A DNA stretch of 64,000 bases, from the NCBI RefSeq assembly GCF_014698235.1, contig NZ_JACJSP010000006.1, positions 62,001-126,000 of the forward strand. Direction: 5' to 3'. Each line of letters opens with the position of its first letter. Within the stretch, counting starts at the first letter, position 1. This stretch comes from Limnothrix sp. FACHB-406 (GTDB lineage: Bacteria; Cyanobacteriota; Cyanobacteriia; CACIAM-69d). The notes beneath the pieces were generated by a model. That model did no database searches. It was not told the DNA's origin and saw nothing but the letters and a program-made list of their open reading frames with translations. Positions 10,705 to 18,402 of the stretch are shown here, in pieces. The translations under genes and the position numbers were made by a program.

Positions 10705-10802
10705 CCTGAAATTAATAACCTAGAGCTAATAGCCTAGAACCAATAACCTGGAACCAATAATCCGAAATTAATAACCTAGGCTCCATAGCCTGAAATTCAA
10801 TG
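10705..10802. repeat. Seven-unit 14-bp tandem repeat running into a start codon
   Basis: Seven consecutive degenerate 14-mers with consensus CCTGAAACCAATAA (starts 10705, 10719, 10733, 10747, 10761, 10775, 10789). The last unit ends ...CAATG and supplies the ATG at 10800 that opens the longest frame of the downstream aminopeptidase gene. Confidence 0.85.
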
Positions 10803-10853
10803 CCGATCAGCGAGCAACAATCAGAAACAGAGATCAGCAACAGAGATCAGAGC

Positions 10854-12239
10854 ATGAGTGATTACAGTTTTGTCGATGGGTTGCGCGATCGCCGTCGCCG
10901 GTTAAGCGATCGGGTGTCGTTTCCGGTGGCCCTGTGGTCTGGGCAAGGGGCGGCGCGAAATTTTCCCGCCAATCGCTATCCTTTTCGGGCCAGTAGTCAT
11001 TTTCTATACTTTGCGGGTCTGTCCCTCGAGCGGGCCGTGCTGCTGATCCTGGACGGGCGCTCCATTCTGTTTTGGGATCAGCCCACGGTTGATGATGCGT
11101 TGTGGCACGGGCCGGAACCCTCGCGGGCGGAATTGGCGGCCCAAATGGGGGTGGAGGATGCCTATCCCCTGGCGGAGCTGGCGAGCTATTTGGGCGATCG
11201 GGTGGTGGAGGTAGCCACCATTGCGGTGCAGTCGCCTGCGGCTCGGGCCGATCAGGAAACATTGCTGGGGCGATCGCTCCCCCAACCGGCCCAGGCGAAC
11301 GGCCCCGATGGGGCCCTGGTGGATGCGATCGTGGCGGTGCGATCGACCCAGGATCCGATAGCCCTAGGGGAGTTGCGGCGATCGGCGGCGATCGCGGTGG
11401 CTGCCCACCGGGCCGGTCTCGCGGCCACTCGCCAAGCCCTCACGGAAGCGACCGTGCGGGCGGCCATCGAAGCCACTTTGATCGCCCAGGAGGCTTGCCC
11501 CGCCTACAACAGCATTGTCACTACCCGGGGCGAAGTGCTCCACAATGAGCGCTACCACCACCCCCTCACGCCGGGAGATTTGTTGTTGGTGGATGCGGGG
11601 GCTGAGGTGGCCAGCGGCTGGGCTTCCGACATTACCCGCACCTGGCCCGTATCGGGGCAGTTTTCCACCACGCAGCGGGCAATTTATGAGGTGGTGTTGG
11701 CGGCCCATGATGCGGCGGTGGCGGCGGTGCGGCCGGGGGTGGAATACCGCGACATCCACCACAAGGCGGCTTGGGTGTTGGTGGAAGGCCTGGTGGACTT
11801 GGGCATTTTGCGGGGGCAACCGGCGCAGTTGGTCGATCGGGATGCCCATACGCTGTTTTTTCCCCATGGTGTGGGTCACCTGTTGGGGCTGGATGTGCAT
11901 GACATGGAGGATCTGGGCGATCGCGCGGGTTATGCGCCCGATCGCCAACGCAGTAAGCGGTTTGGCTGGTGTTTCCTGCGGCTCGATCGCCCCCTGGAGG
12001 TGGGCATGGTGGTGACGATCGAACCCGGTTTTTATCAAGTGCCGGGCCTGCTGCAAGACCCCGCTCGGCGCGATCGCTATGACGACTGTGTTGATTGGGA
12101 ACGGTTGGCCCAATTTGCCGATGTGCGCGGTATTCGGATTGAGGATGACGTGTTGGTCACGGCGACAGGGCCGGAGGTGCTCACGGCCGATTTGCCCACG
12201 GATCCCGACCAAATTTGCGCGCTGATCACTGGTGCTTAG
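10854..12239 (+). CDS. pepP: Xaa-Pro aminopeptidase (aminopeptidase P, M24B)
   Basis: Removes N-terminal residues that precede proline, using two metal ions. An AMP_N domain (from FRASSHFLYFAGL) is followed by the pita-bread fold. The five expected metal ligands are in place: two Asp in LLVDAGAEVASGWASDITR, His in HGVGHLLGLDVHDME, Glu in TIEPGFY and Glu in IRIEDDVL. The ATG at 10854 gives 461 residues. An in-frame ATG at 10800 would add 18 residues of Gln/Ser/Glu-rich sequence derived from short DNA repeats and lacking family similarity, so I prefer the later start, though neither has a strong ribosome binding site. The gene converges on the LOV kinase gene with a strong hairpin between them. 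Confidence 0.9.
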   Translation: MSDYSFVDGLRDRRRRLSDRVSFPVALWSGQGAARNFPANRYPFRASSHFLYFAGLSLERAVLLILDGRSILFWDQPTVDDALWHGPEPSRAELAAQMGVEDAYPLAELASYLGDRVVEVATIAVQSPAARADQETLLGRSLPQPAQANGPDGALVDAIVAVRSTQDPIALGELRRSAAIAVAAHRAGLAATRQALTEATVRAAIEATLIAQEACPAYNSIVTTRGEVLHNERYHHPLTPGDLLLVDAGAEVASGWASDITRTWPVSGQFSTTQRAIYEVVLAAHDAAVAAVRPGVEYRDIHHKAAWVLVEGLVDLGILRGQPAQLVDRDAHTLFFPHGVGHLLGLDVHDMEDLGDRAGYAPDRQRSKRFGWCFLRLDRPLEVGMVVTIEPGFYQVPGLLQDPARRDRYDDCVDWERLAQFADVRGIRIEDDVLVTATGPEVLTADLPTDPDQICALITGA

Positions 12240-12263
12240 CGGGTTCAAAAGTCAGCCTCAAGT

Positions 12264-12303
12264 CTGGCTCCTGGGCTGACGGGCGTTTCAGCCCAGGAGC
12301 CAG
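12264..12303. terminator. Bidirectional hairpin between convergent genes
   Basis: A perfect 16-bp stem (12264-12279 with 12288-12303, CTGGCTCCTGGGCTGA) and an 8-base loop fill most of the 67-base gap between pepP and the LOV kinase gene. There is no T run, so it is either a shared terminator of the strong-hairpin type or a dispersed repeat that serves as one. Confidence 0.7.
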
Positions 12304-12306
12304 CCC

Positions 12307-14553
12307 CTAGCTAGACAACAACAGAGACGGCATCGATCGCCCGCCACCATTGGGCAGCATGGGCGGTATGGGTCGATCGCCCAAATTACCCCGAATCAGA
12401 AATCGATCGGGCAAATCCGCCGCCGATTCTGCCTCCTCCAGCGCAGGCGGCGCAGGGGGCAACTCCACCACAAAGGTCGTGCCCTGATTGGGTTCCGACT
12501 CAAACCAAAGCCGCCCCCCATGCTGCTCCACAATGGTTTGATAGGCGATCGACAGGCCCAACCCCGTCCCTTGCCCGATCGGCTTCGTACTAAAGAAAGG
12601 ATCCAAAATGCGATCGTGCACCGCTTCCGGAATGCCGAGGGCATTGTCTCGAATCCGAATCACCGCCCGCCCGCTGGCCGGATCCAGGGCCGTGACCAGC
12701 CAAATGGTGGGGCGTTCCTCCTTGGCTAACCATGGGGGCGACTCGATCGCCACCGTCAAAGCATCGATCGCATTTTCAATCAGCGCCGCCAACGCCTGAT
12801 TCAGCGGCCCCGGATAGCAAGTGATGGCCGGCAGTGCTCCCCACTCATGAATGAGCTGAATTGAGTGGAGTTGATCACCGCTGCGCAAAGCATTCAGCCG
12901 CCCTTGAAACAACACCAAGGCACTATCCAAACTCTCGTTGAGGTTAATGCTCTTGACAATTGCCTCATCCAACCGCGAGAAAGCCCGCAGCGATCGAACA
13001 ATCTTTTGGATTCGCTCCACGCCCGATCGCATCGATTGCAACATTCGTGGCCAATCCTCAGCAATGTAAGCAGGATCCACCTCTTCCACCAACGCTTCCA
13101 CCTCAGCCGAAGGAGCCATCCCCGATCGCGCCCACTCCGCTTGGTAGACATTCACCAAATTCAACAAATCCTGGATATAGTGCCCCGCGTGGGCCAAATT
13201 GCCCGCAATGAAGGCCACCGGATTGTTCACCTCATGGGCCACCCCCGCCACCAACTGTTCCAGCCCCGCCAACCGTTCCGCCTGCACCAACTGGGCCTGC
13301 TGCCACTTCAGGGCCTGCAACACCGCCTCCAACTGAGCCGCCTTATCCGCGAGCTTGTCCTCCGCTGCCTGTCGCCGCCGAATTTCCGCTTGGGCCTGTT
13401 CGTACAGTTCCGCCTGCAACACGGCCACGGCCAACTGATGGGACAACCGCTCCAACAAATGAATTTCGTTCGGATGCCACTGGCGCGGACTGTGGCAATG
13501 GTGAGCGATTAACAGACCCCAGAGCCGGCCATGGTCAGAGATGGGCAACACCAAATTAGCCCGCACTTGGAACCAACGCAGCAAATTGCGATGGCACTCG
13601 CTCAGGGGAGCCGTTTCAATGTCGCTGATGGCGCTAATGCGTCCCTGTTGGTAATCCTGGGCGCGGCTGATCTGAAAACAGGTGTCCTCGATCGTCACAT
13701 CCAACGACGCATCCCAACCCTCGCCCACGGACTCGGCCACCACCATGCCGCTCCAGTCGGGGTTAAAGCGATAGACCACCACCCGATCGGTCTGCAGCAG
13801 TTGGCGCACCTCATTCACCGCCGTGCTCAACACCGCCGTCAAGTCCAGGTCTTGGCGAATGCGCTGGGTCACACCGCTCAGGAGTTGTTCCTCTTGCAAT
13901 TGCCGATTTTGGCGCTTGCGGGCTTCCACCGCTTCGGTCACATCCGTTTGCACGCCGATGTAGTGGGTCAAATGGCCCGCCGCATCATGCACGGGGCCGA
14001 TCGAAAGGCGATTCCAAAAGGGCCGGCCATCCTTACGGTAATTGAGCAACACCACCTCACAGGCCTCGCCCCGGCGAATGGCCTGGCTGAGTTGCTCCAC
14101 CGCCACCGGATCCGTGTCAGGCCCCTGCATAAACCGACAGTTACGCCCCAACACCTCTTCCCGGCGGTAGCCTGTCATGGTCTCGAAGGCTTCGTTGCAA
14201 TAGATTAGGGGGCGATCAGGCCGGCTCATATCGGCGATCGCAATGCCACAACTGGCCGAAGCCATCGCCCGTTCATACAACTCCAGGGTCACCGGCAATA
14301 ACCCTGGACTCGCTTGATTTTCCATAAGCCTCCAAGCTTCAGGATCTGACTCGTCCTCTGATTGGTTTGTGGTTTGCCATCCGGCCAAACATTCAGAACC
14401 ATTCAACAGCGCCGTTGAATCTTCAGACACCCTCTCGGATGACTGGGCATTCATGGTGTTTTCCGCCGCACCCTGCAACGACAAACAGCGTTCAAGGTCG
14501 ATCCCTGGTGATCCCGAATCCTTCATTGTTCCGGGCCAGTCCACGGTGATCAA
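12307..14553 (-). CDS. LOV + DXCF cyanobacteriochrome GAF sensor histidine kinase
   Basis: A 748-residue predicted dual photoreceptor. Residues ~90-205 form a PAS domain with every hallmark of a LOV domain: GRNCRFMQG with flavin-adduct Cys139, NYRKDGRPFWN and YIGVQTDVT. Residues ~225-385 form a GAF domain of cyanobacteriochrome type: Cys320-His321 in SECHRNLL followed by FQVRANLVLPI is the canonical bilin attachment site, and DTCF at 290-293 is the second-Cys DXCF motif, 28 residues before Cys320. A coiled linker leads to a histidine kinase with acceptor His440 in GVAHEVNNP, ENAIDAL as N box, and DNALGI and GQGTGLGLS as G boxes. About 85 residues before the LOV domain are disordered-looking, so the start is uncertain. 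No response regulator is adjacent. The kinase core closely resembles that of the multi-kinase at 5251. Confidence 0.92.
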   Translation of the reverse strand: MITVDWPGTMKDSGSPGIDLERCLSLQGAAENTMNAQSSERVSEDSTALLNGSECLAGWQTTNQSEDESDPEAWRLMENQASPGLLPVTLELYERAMASASCGIAIADMSRPDRPLIYCNEAFETMTGYRREEVLGRNCRFMQGPDTDPVAVEQLSQAIRRGEACEVVLLNYRKDGRPFWNRLSIGPVHDAAGHLTHYIGVQTDVTEAVEARKRQNRQLQEEQLLSGVTQRIRQDLDLTAVLSTAVNEVRQLLQTDRVVVYRFNPDWSGMVVAESVGEGWDASLDVTIEDTCFQISRAQDYQQGRISAISDIETAPLSECHRNLLRWFQVRANLVLPISDHGRLWGLLIAHHCHSPRQWHPNEIHLLERLSHQLAVAVLQAELYEQAQAEIRRRQAAEDKLADKAAQLEAVLQALKWQQAQLVQAERLAGLEQLVAGVAHEVNNPVAFIAGNLAHAGHYIQDLLNLVNVYQAEWARSGMAPSAEVEALVEEVDPAYIAEDWPRMLQSMRSGVERIQKIVRSLRAFSRLDEAIVKSINLNESLDSALVLFQGRLNALRSGDQLHSIQLIHEWGALPAITCYPGPLNQALAALIENAIDALTVAIESPPWLAKEERPTIWLVTALDPASGRAVIRIRDNALGIPEAVHDRILDPFFSTKPIGQGTGLGLSIAYQTIVEQHGGRLWFESEPNQGTTFVVELPPAPPALEEAESAADLPDRFLIRGNLGDRPIPPMLPNGGGRSMPSLLLSS

Positions 14554-14875
14554 GAGCTTGGTTAAAAAATTTCGCGATTCACCCGATTCAAATGCTGTTG
14601 ATTAGGATTGATTTTTGCTGAATTTTATTTCCCTAATCTCATTCTAGAAGTGATTTCAGGAATTGATTGGGTCGACGGCGGCCACCGGCCACGGAGCGAT
14701 GGGAGCTATGGGAGCATTACAGGAGAATTGTGGGGGAGTTGCGGGAGCATTGCGAGAACGTGGTGGGAATGTTGCGGGAACGTTGATCGATCGCACGAGA
14801 CAGACCAAGGCAGACGGATTATTGTTGGCTGTTATTGTGGTTTTCGATTGATGTTGTGGTGTCTGGTGGCGATTC
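14554..14875. other. Intergenic region between divergent genes, with repeat array
   Basis: 322 bases between the LOV kinase start and the substrate-binding protein start. Apart from the 11-bp array at 14697-14784 I see no gene. The AT-rich part near 14560-14650 is the likely promoter zone. Confidence 0.5.
14697..14784. repeat. Eight-unit 11-bp tandem repeat
   Basis: Eight consecutive degenerate 11-mers around the consensus GCGGGAGCATT, in exact register from 14697 to 14784. It ends 91 bases before the start of the substrate-binding lipoprotein gene. Confidence 0.8.
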
Positions 14876-16663
14876 ATGCCTAACCTGTTTTGGCCTCGGA
14901 AATGGACAAGGGCGATCGCTCCGGCTCGATCGCCCCAGTTGCGTCAGTCGTTGGGGGCGATCGGGCTGGTGGCCAGCTTGCTGGTGGGGGGCTGTGGCGG
15001 CGGCACATCCACCAACTCCGCCAACCGTCCCAGCGCCAGCGGCCCGGCGGATAAAACCCTGAAGTTGCTCTATTGGCAAGCCCCCACCATTTTGAATCCC
15101 CACCTGGCCACAGGAAATAAGGATTTTGACGGGGCGCGCGTGGTCTATGAACCCCTCGCCAGCTACGACAAAACGGGCAAATTGGTTTTGTTTTTGGCGG
15201 CAGAAGAACCCACCCCGGCCAACGGTGGCGTGGCCAAGGACGGGCGATCGGTCACTTGGAAGCTGAAATCCGGCGTGAAGTGGGCCGATGGCAAACCCTT
15301 CACCGCTGAGGATGTGGTCTTTACCTATGAGTTTTTGAGCGATCCTAAAACCGGCGCGGCCACCCTCACGGACTACGCCATGGTGAAATCGGTGCGGGCG
15401 ATCGATCCGCAAACGGTGCGGATTGAATTCACAGCGCCCACGGCCAGTTGGTCTCAGCCCTTCACTGGCTACAACGGCATGATTTTGCCCAAACACATTT
15501 TTCAGGACTATGTGGGAGCCAGGGCCAAGGAAGCACCGGCCAACCTGAAGCCGATCGGGACGGGCCCCTATCAAGTGGAGTCCTTTAAGCCGGGTGATTC
15601 GATCGTCTACAAACCAAACCCCAACTATCGCGATCGGGCCAGCCTCGCCTTCGAGCAGGTGGAAATTAAAGGCGGCGGCGATGCCACCTCGGCCGCCCGG
15701 GCCGTGCTGCAAACCGGCGATGCCGACTATGCCTACAATCCGCAGGTGGAAGCGCCGATTTTGAGACAACTGGAAAGCGGCGGCAAGGGCAAACTGCTGG
15801 CCGTGACCGGGGCCCAATCGGAGCGGATTCACTTTAACTTCACTGACCCCAACCGGGCCACTGCCGACGGGGAGCGATCAAGCGTGCAGTTTCCCCACCC
15901 CTTCTTCACGGATAAAACCGTGCGCCAGGCCTTTGCCCTCGCGGTCGATCGCGCCACCATCGCCCAGCAGCTCTATGGCCCCACCGGCAATCCCACAGCC
16001 AATCTGATCATCGCTCCCCAGCAGTTTGCCTCACCCAACAACCAAGTGGAATTCAACCTGCAAAAAGCAGCCCAACTGTTGGATCAAGCGGGTTGGAAAG
16101 ACACCAACGGCAACCAAATTCGCGACAAAAACGGCGTGGAAATGCGGGTGCTGTTTGTCACTTCGGTGAATCCCCTGCGCCAGAAAACCCAGGAGATTGT
16201 GAAGCAAGCTTGGGAGTCGATCGGGATTGGCGTGGAACTGAAGTCCGTGGATGCCGGAGCCTTCTTCTCCGGCGACCCGGCCAACGCCGACACCGTAAAC
16301 CGCTTCCAAGCCGATTTGCAGCTCTACACCACCGGCAACACCTCCCCAGATCCCAGCGCACACCTGAAATGGTGGACTTGCGCCGAAATTGCCAGCAAAG
16401 CCAACGACTGGAACCGGAATAACTACACCCGCTATTGCAACTCAGCCTATGACCAAGCTTGGGCCAAAGCCGACCAGGAATTGGATCCGATCAAACGGCA
16501 GGCGGCCCTGATTGCCCTCAATGACCAACTGATTCAGGATGTGGCCCTGATTCCCCTCATTGCCCGGGCCAAAGTGGGAGCCGTCAGCGATCGATTGCAG
16601 GGCGTGGATCTCACCCCTTGGGACAGTGACACCTGGAACATCGCCACCTGGAAGCGTCCCTAA
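14876..16663 (+). CDS. ABC transporter peptide-type substrate-binding lipoprotein (SBP family 5)
   Basis: A 595-residue extracytoplasmic solute-binding protein of the DppA/OppA type. The N-terminus has basic residues, a hydrophobic stretch and the lipobox LVGGC (Cys at ~41), so it should be a lipoprotein anchored on the periplasmic side. Family features include ILNPHLATGNKDF, the SVTWKLKSGVKWADGKPFTA block with downstream EDVVFTYEF, GTGPYQVESFKPGD and VRQAFALAVDRATIAQQLYG. The usual cargo of the family is oligopeptides or nickel; the cargo here cannot be read from the sequence. No permease or ATPase gene is adjacent, so the transporter partners are encoded elsewhere. The SRP RNA gene follows 83 bases downstream on the same strand. 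Confidence 0.92.
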   Translation: MPNLFWPRKWTRAIAPARSPQLRQSLGAIGLVASLLVGGCGGGTSTNSANRPSASGPADKTLKLLYWQAPTILNPHLATGNKDFDGARVVYEPLASYDKTGKLVLFLAAEEPTPANGGVAKDGRSVTWKLKSGVKWADGKPFTAEDVVFTYEFLSDPKTGAATLTDYAMVKSVRAIDPQTVRIEFTAPTASWSQPFTGYNGMILPKHIFQDYVGARAKEAPANLKPIGTGPYQVESFKPGDSIVYKPNPNYRDRASLAFEQVEIKGGGDATSAARAVLQTGDADYAYNPQVEAPILRQLESGGKGKLLAVTGAQSERIHFNFTDPNRATADGERSSVQFPHPFFTDKTVRQAFALAVDRATIAQQLYGPTGNPTANLIIAPQQFASPNNQVEFNLQKAAQLLDQAGWKDTNGNQIRDKNGVEMRVLFVTSVNPLRQKTQEIVKQAWESIGIGVELKSVDAGAFFSGDPANADTVNRFQADLQLYTTGNTSPDPSAHLKWWTCAEIASKANDWNRNNYTRYCNSAYDQAWAKADQELDPIKRQAALIALNDQLIQDVALIPLIARAKVGAVSDRLQGVDLTPWDSDTWNIATWKRP

Positions 16664-16746
16664 CCCTCCATCCATCAATCGGGTTCAGAAACCGCCGAGT
16701 TTCTCGCCCTTGCGTTAACGGGGGCCCTTCATGGTATGGTTATTGC

Positions 16747-16842
16747 GACCTGGACCCGCGCAATCCCAACGCCCGAACCGTGTCAGAGCCGGAAGGCAGC
16801 AGCACTAAGGGATGCTTGAGATAGGCGCGGTCTCCGGGTCTC
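16747..16842 (+). ncRNA. ffs: Signal recognition particle RNA (4.5S type)
   Basis: A hairpin RNA of about 96 nucleotides. The 5' arm GACCTGGACCCGCGC pairs with the 3' arm GCGCGGTCTCCGGGTC. The apical domain reads GTCAGAGCCGGAAGGCAGCA, close to the bacterial SRP domain IV with its GGAA tetraloop and AGCAGC strand. A T-rich run directly after the stem (16841-16849) acts as the terminator. The tetraloop-closing pair and one base of the symmetric loop differ from the usual bacterial sequence. The RNA binds Ffh and helps target membrane proteins. Confidence 0.93.
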
Positions 16843-16847
16843 TTTTT

Positions 16848-16912
16848 TTGTTGATTGCTTTTGTTGATTGCTTTTGCTAATTGCTTCTGTTTATTGCTTC
16901 TACTTATTTTTT
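16848..16912. repeat. Five-unit 13-bp tandem repeat
   Basis: Units at 16848, 16861, 16874, 16887 and 16900. The first two are identical (TTGTTGATTGCTT) and the rest progressively diverge. It starts in the terminator T run of the SRP RNA. Confidence 0.85.
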
Positions 16913-16942
16913 GTTCGTATTCAATCTTGTAAAGTACCCCGG

Positions 16943-17038
16943 TCGATCGCGGGATGGATCGCCGAATATATCTCGGGATAGATCTCGGGACGCATTGCGG
17001 GATAAGTCGCGGGACACATCACGGGACACATCGCGGGA
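16943..17038. repeat. Eight-unit 12-bp tandem repeat
   Basis: Eight 12-mers in strict register, most ending CGGGA (for example CACATCGCGGGA). The first five bases of each unit vary while the last five are conserved. Confidence 0.85.
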
Positions 17039-17277
17039 TACATAAATCAACGGGCGAATTTCCTGAGTTGTTGATGAATCCAACAACCACAGACCTGAAT
17101 TGCATAGGATTGAAGTATTCAGCCTGTTGAACTGAAATCGAGACAGTCCTAGCGAAGGCTGAGGTACTGGTTTTGGCAGCCGATCGATCGGGAACGTCTC
17201 AGCGGCAGCCCAGTTCAATCACCAGGGTCAGGGCGCGGGGATTCGCGATCGCACAGCCACTAGGAGCGTAATTAACA

Positions 17278-17793
17278 ATGATGGAGCGGCATCATGGGGC
17301 CAGGCAGGCGGCCCAACAGGCCTTCTTAGAGGCCCTCGAACGCCTACGGGAAAATCTGACCGATCCTGAAGATGCGGCCGCCCTTGACACGGTGGAACCC
17401 GAAGCAGCCCCCAGCGCCCAGGCCGCAACCGAAACCGCACCTCCCGCCAACCAGGAAATTACCCTGGAGGACTTGGAAGCAGCGATCGAGGACATTGAGC
17501 GCTATATGGGCAGCCGGCACCCACAGGACGAAGACCCCCAGGCTCCCGTAAATCCTGAAGATCCCGAAAATTCCGAGAATCCCGAAAGCTCTGAAAATTC
17601 CAAGGCGGCACAGGGTGAGGCAAGCAACCCCGATCGCCCCTTGGATCAAGGGATGGAACCAGCGGCCGAAACACCCGATCTGGCAGACTCAAACGCGCTA
17701 TGGGCAGAAATTCTGTTGGGACTGGAGCAAAAGACCGCTCCTCCGCCACCGCCTGCGCCCCCCGATCGGCGGCGCTCAGGGGAAACCCGTTGA
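17278..17793 (+). CDS. Acidic, proline-rich protein of unknown function
   Basis: I do not recognise this 171-residue protein. The first ~35 residues form a helix (ARQAAQQAFLEALERLREN). A second predicted helix, ITLEDLEAAIEDIERYM, lies at about 62-78. An acidic low-complexity linker rich in Glu, Asn, Ser and Pro follows (~82-125), then SNALWAEILLGLEQ, and a Pro-rich basic tail. There is no signal peptide or membrane segment. Two short helical motifs joined by disordered linkers suggest an adaptor or interaction protein. An AGGAG at 17262-17266, 11 bases before the ATG, supports the start; a second ATG follows at once. Confidence 0.6.
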   Translation: MMERHHGARQAAQQAFLEALERLRENLTDPEDAAALDTVEPEAAPSAQAATETAPPANQEITLEDLEAAIEDIERYMGSRHPQDEDPQAPVNPEDPENSENPESSENSKAAQGEASNPDRPLDQGMEPAAETPDLADSNALWAEILLGLEQKTAPPPPPAPPDRRRSGETR

Positions 17794-17820
17794 GTGGTTC
17801 CCTCAACGATTAGTGAGCCG

Positions 17821-18135
17821 TTAGCCGCGCCGCCCCTCTGCGATGCCCTCGATCGCCTCAAAGTAGTCTGCGGCCTCTTGCCACACTTCCCGAAATGACA
17901 TGGCTCCCGATCGCTCGTTGGGCGACACCAGATGTTCCCATTCGGCAATGTAACTGGTCACTAAATCCACCATCGGTTCACTGATGCTGCTGGTGGGCAT
18001 TCCCGCTCCGGCAAACCGATAGACCTGATCGGTGGAAAAAGATTGCAGTTGAAACCCTCCCGGCTGGGTGATGGCTTGGTAGGGGCCAATTTGCACGGAC
18101 GTTTGCGGGGACGGGGCGGGCTGTTCGATCGTCAT
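17821..18135 (-). CDS. Conserved-looking hypothetical protein
   Basis: A small soluble protein of 104 residues from the ATG at 18135 (start MTIEQPAPSPQ). An upstream in-frame start at 18207 would run into a repeat-rich segment, so I prefer the later one. The protein has a short Pro-rich N-terminus, a beta-like region (VQIGPYQAITQPGGFQLQSF) and a C-terminal helical part with Trp and acidic residues (EWEHLV, FREVWQEAADYFEAIEGIAE). No catalytic motif is evident and I cannot assign a family. It converges with the preceding gene and lies downstream of ftsH on the same strand, separated from it by a repeat-rich spacer. Confidence 0.6.
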   Translation of the reverse strand: MTIEQPAPSPQTSVQIGPYQAITQPGGFQLQSFSTDQVYRFAGAGMPTSSISEPMVDLVTSYIAEWEHLVSPNERSGAMSFREVWQEAADYFEAIEGIAEGRRG

Positions 18136-18273
18136 GGTTCCAAGCAATGGGGAATTGGGGGGCAATGGGAGGCGATCGGCTTGGGCATCGATCTCAATCG
18201 ATCTCATTGGATTTCAATCAATCCATTCAGTCCAAGCAAACTAAGCAAGTCGGGACGATTAATCGAGATCAAC

Positions 18274-18354
18274 CCAACGCGATCGACCCAAAGCAATCGA
18301 TTGTGATTAACCGATCTAGAGCAATCAAGCCAACGCGATCGACCCAAAGCAATC
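18274..18354. repeat. 25-bp exact direct repeat, 56-bp spacing
   Basis: The 25 bases at 18274-18298 recur without change at 18330-18354 (core CGATCGACCCAAAGCAATC). The spacing is 56, that is four times 14, and the intervening bases look like diverged 14-mers, suggesting a higher-order array in the 3' region of ftsH. Confidence 0.75.
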
Positions 18355-18402
18355 CAGATCAATTCAGGGTGATCGATCCAGAGCGATCGGGCGATCGCGG
18401 CC

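Larger units (their letters stand above)
16843..17277. other. Intergenic region with two tandem arrays
   Basis: 435 bases between the SRP RNA and the next gene. Two different repeat arrays (13-bp units, then 12-bp units) occupy more than a third. A minus-strand frame across the second array encodes a spurious SRDV/SRDL repeat peptide and is not a gene. Confidence 0.5.

Noticed and set aside
11364-12248. 294-codon frame opposite pepP
   Set aside because: Antisense shadow of a clear metallopeptidase with all ligands on the plus strand.
16904-17218. Frame encoding SRDV/SRDL repeats
   Set aside because: The periodicity comes from the 12-bp DNA array; no ribosome binding site and no family.
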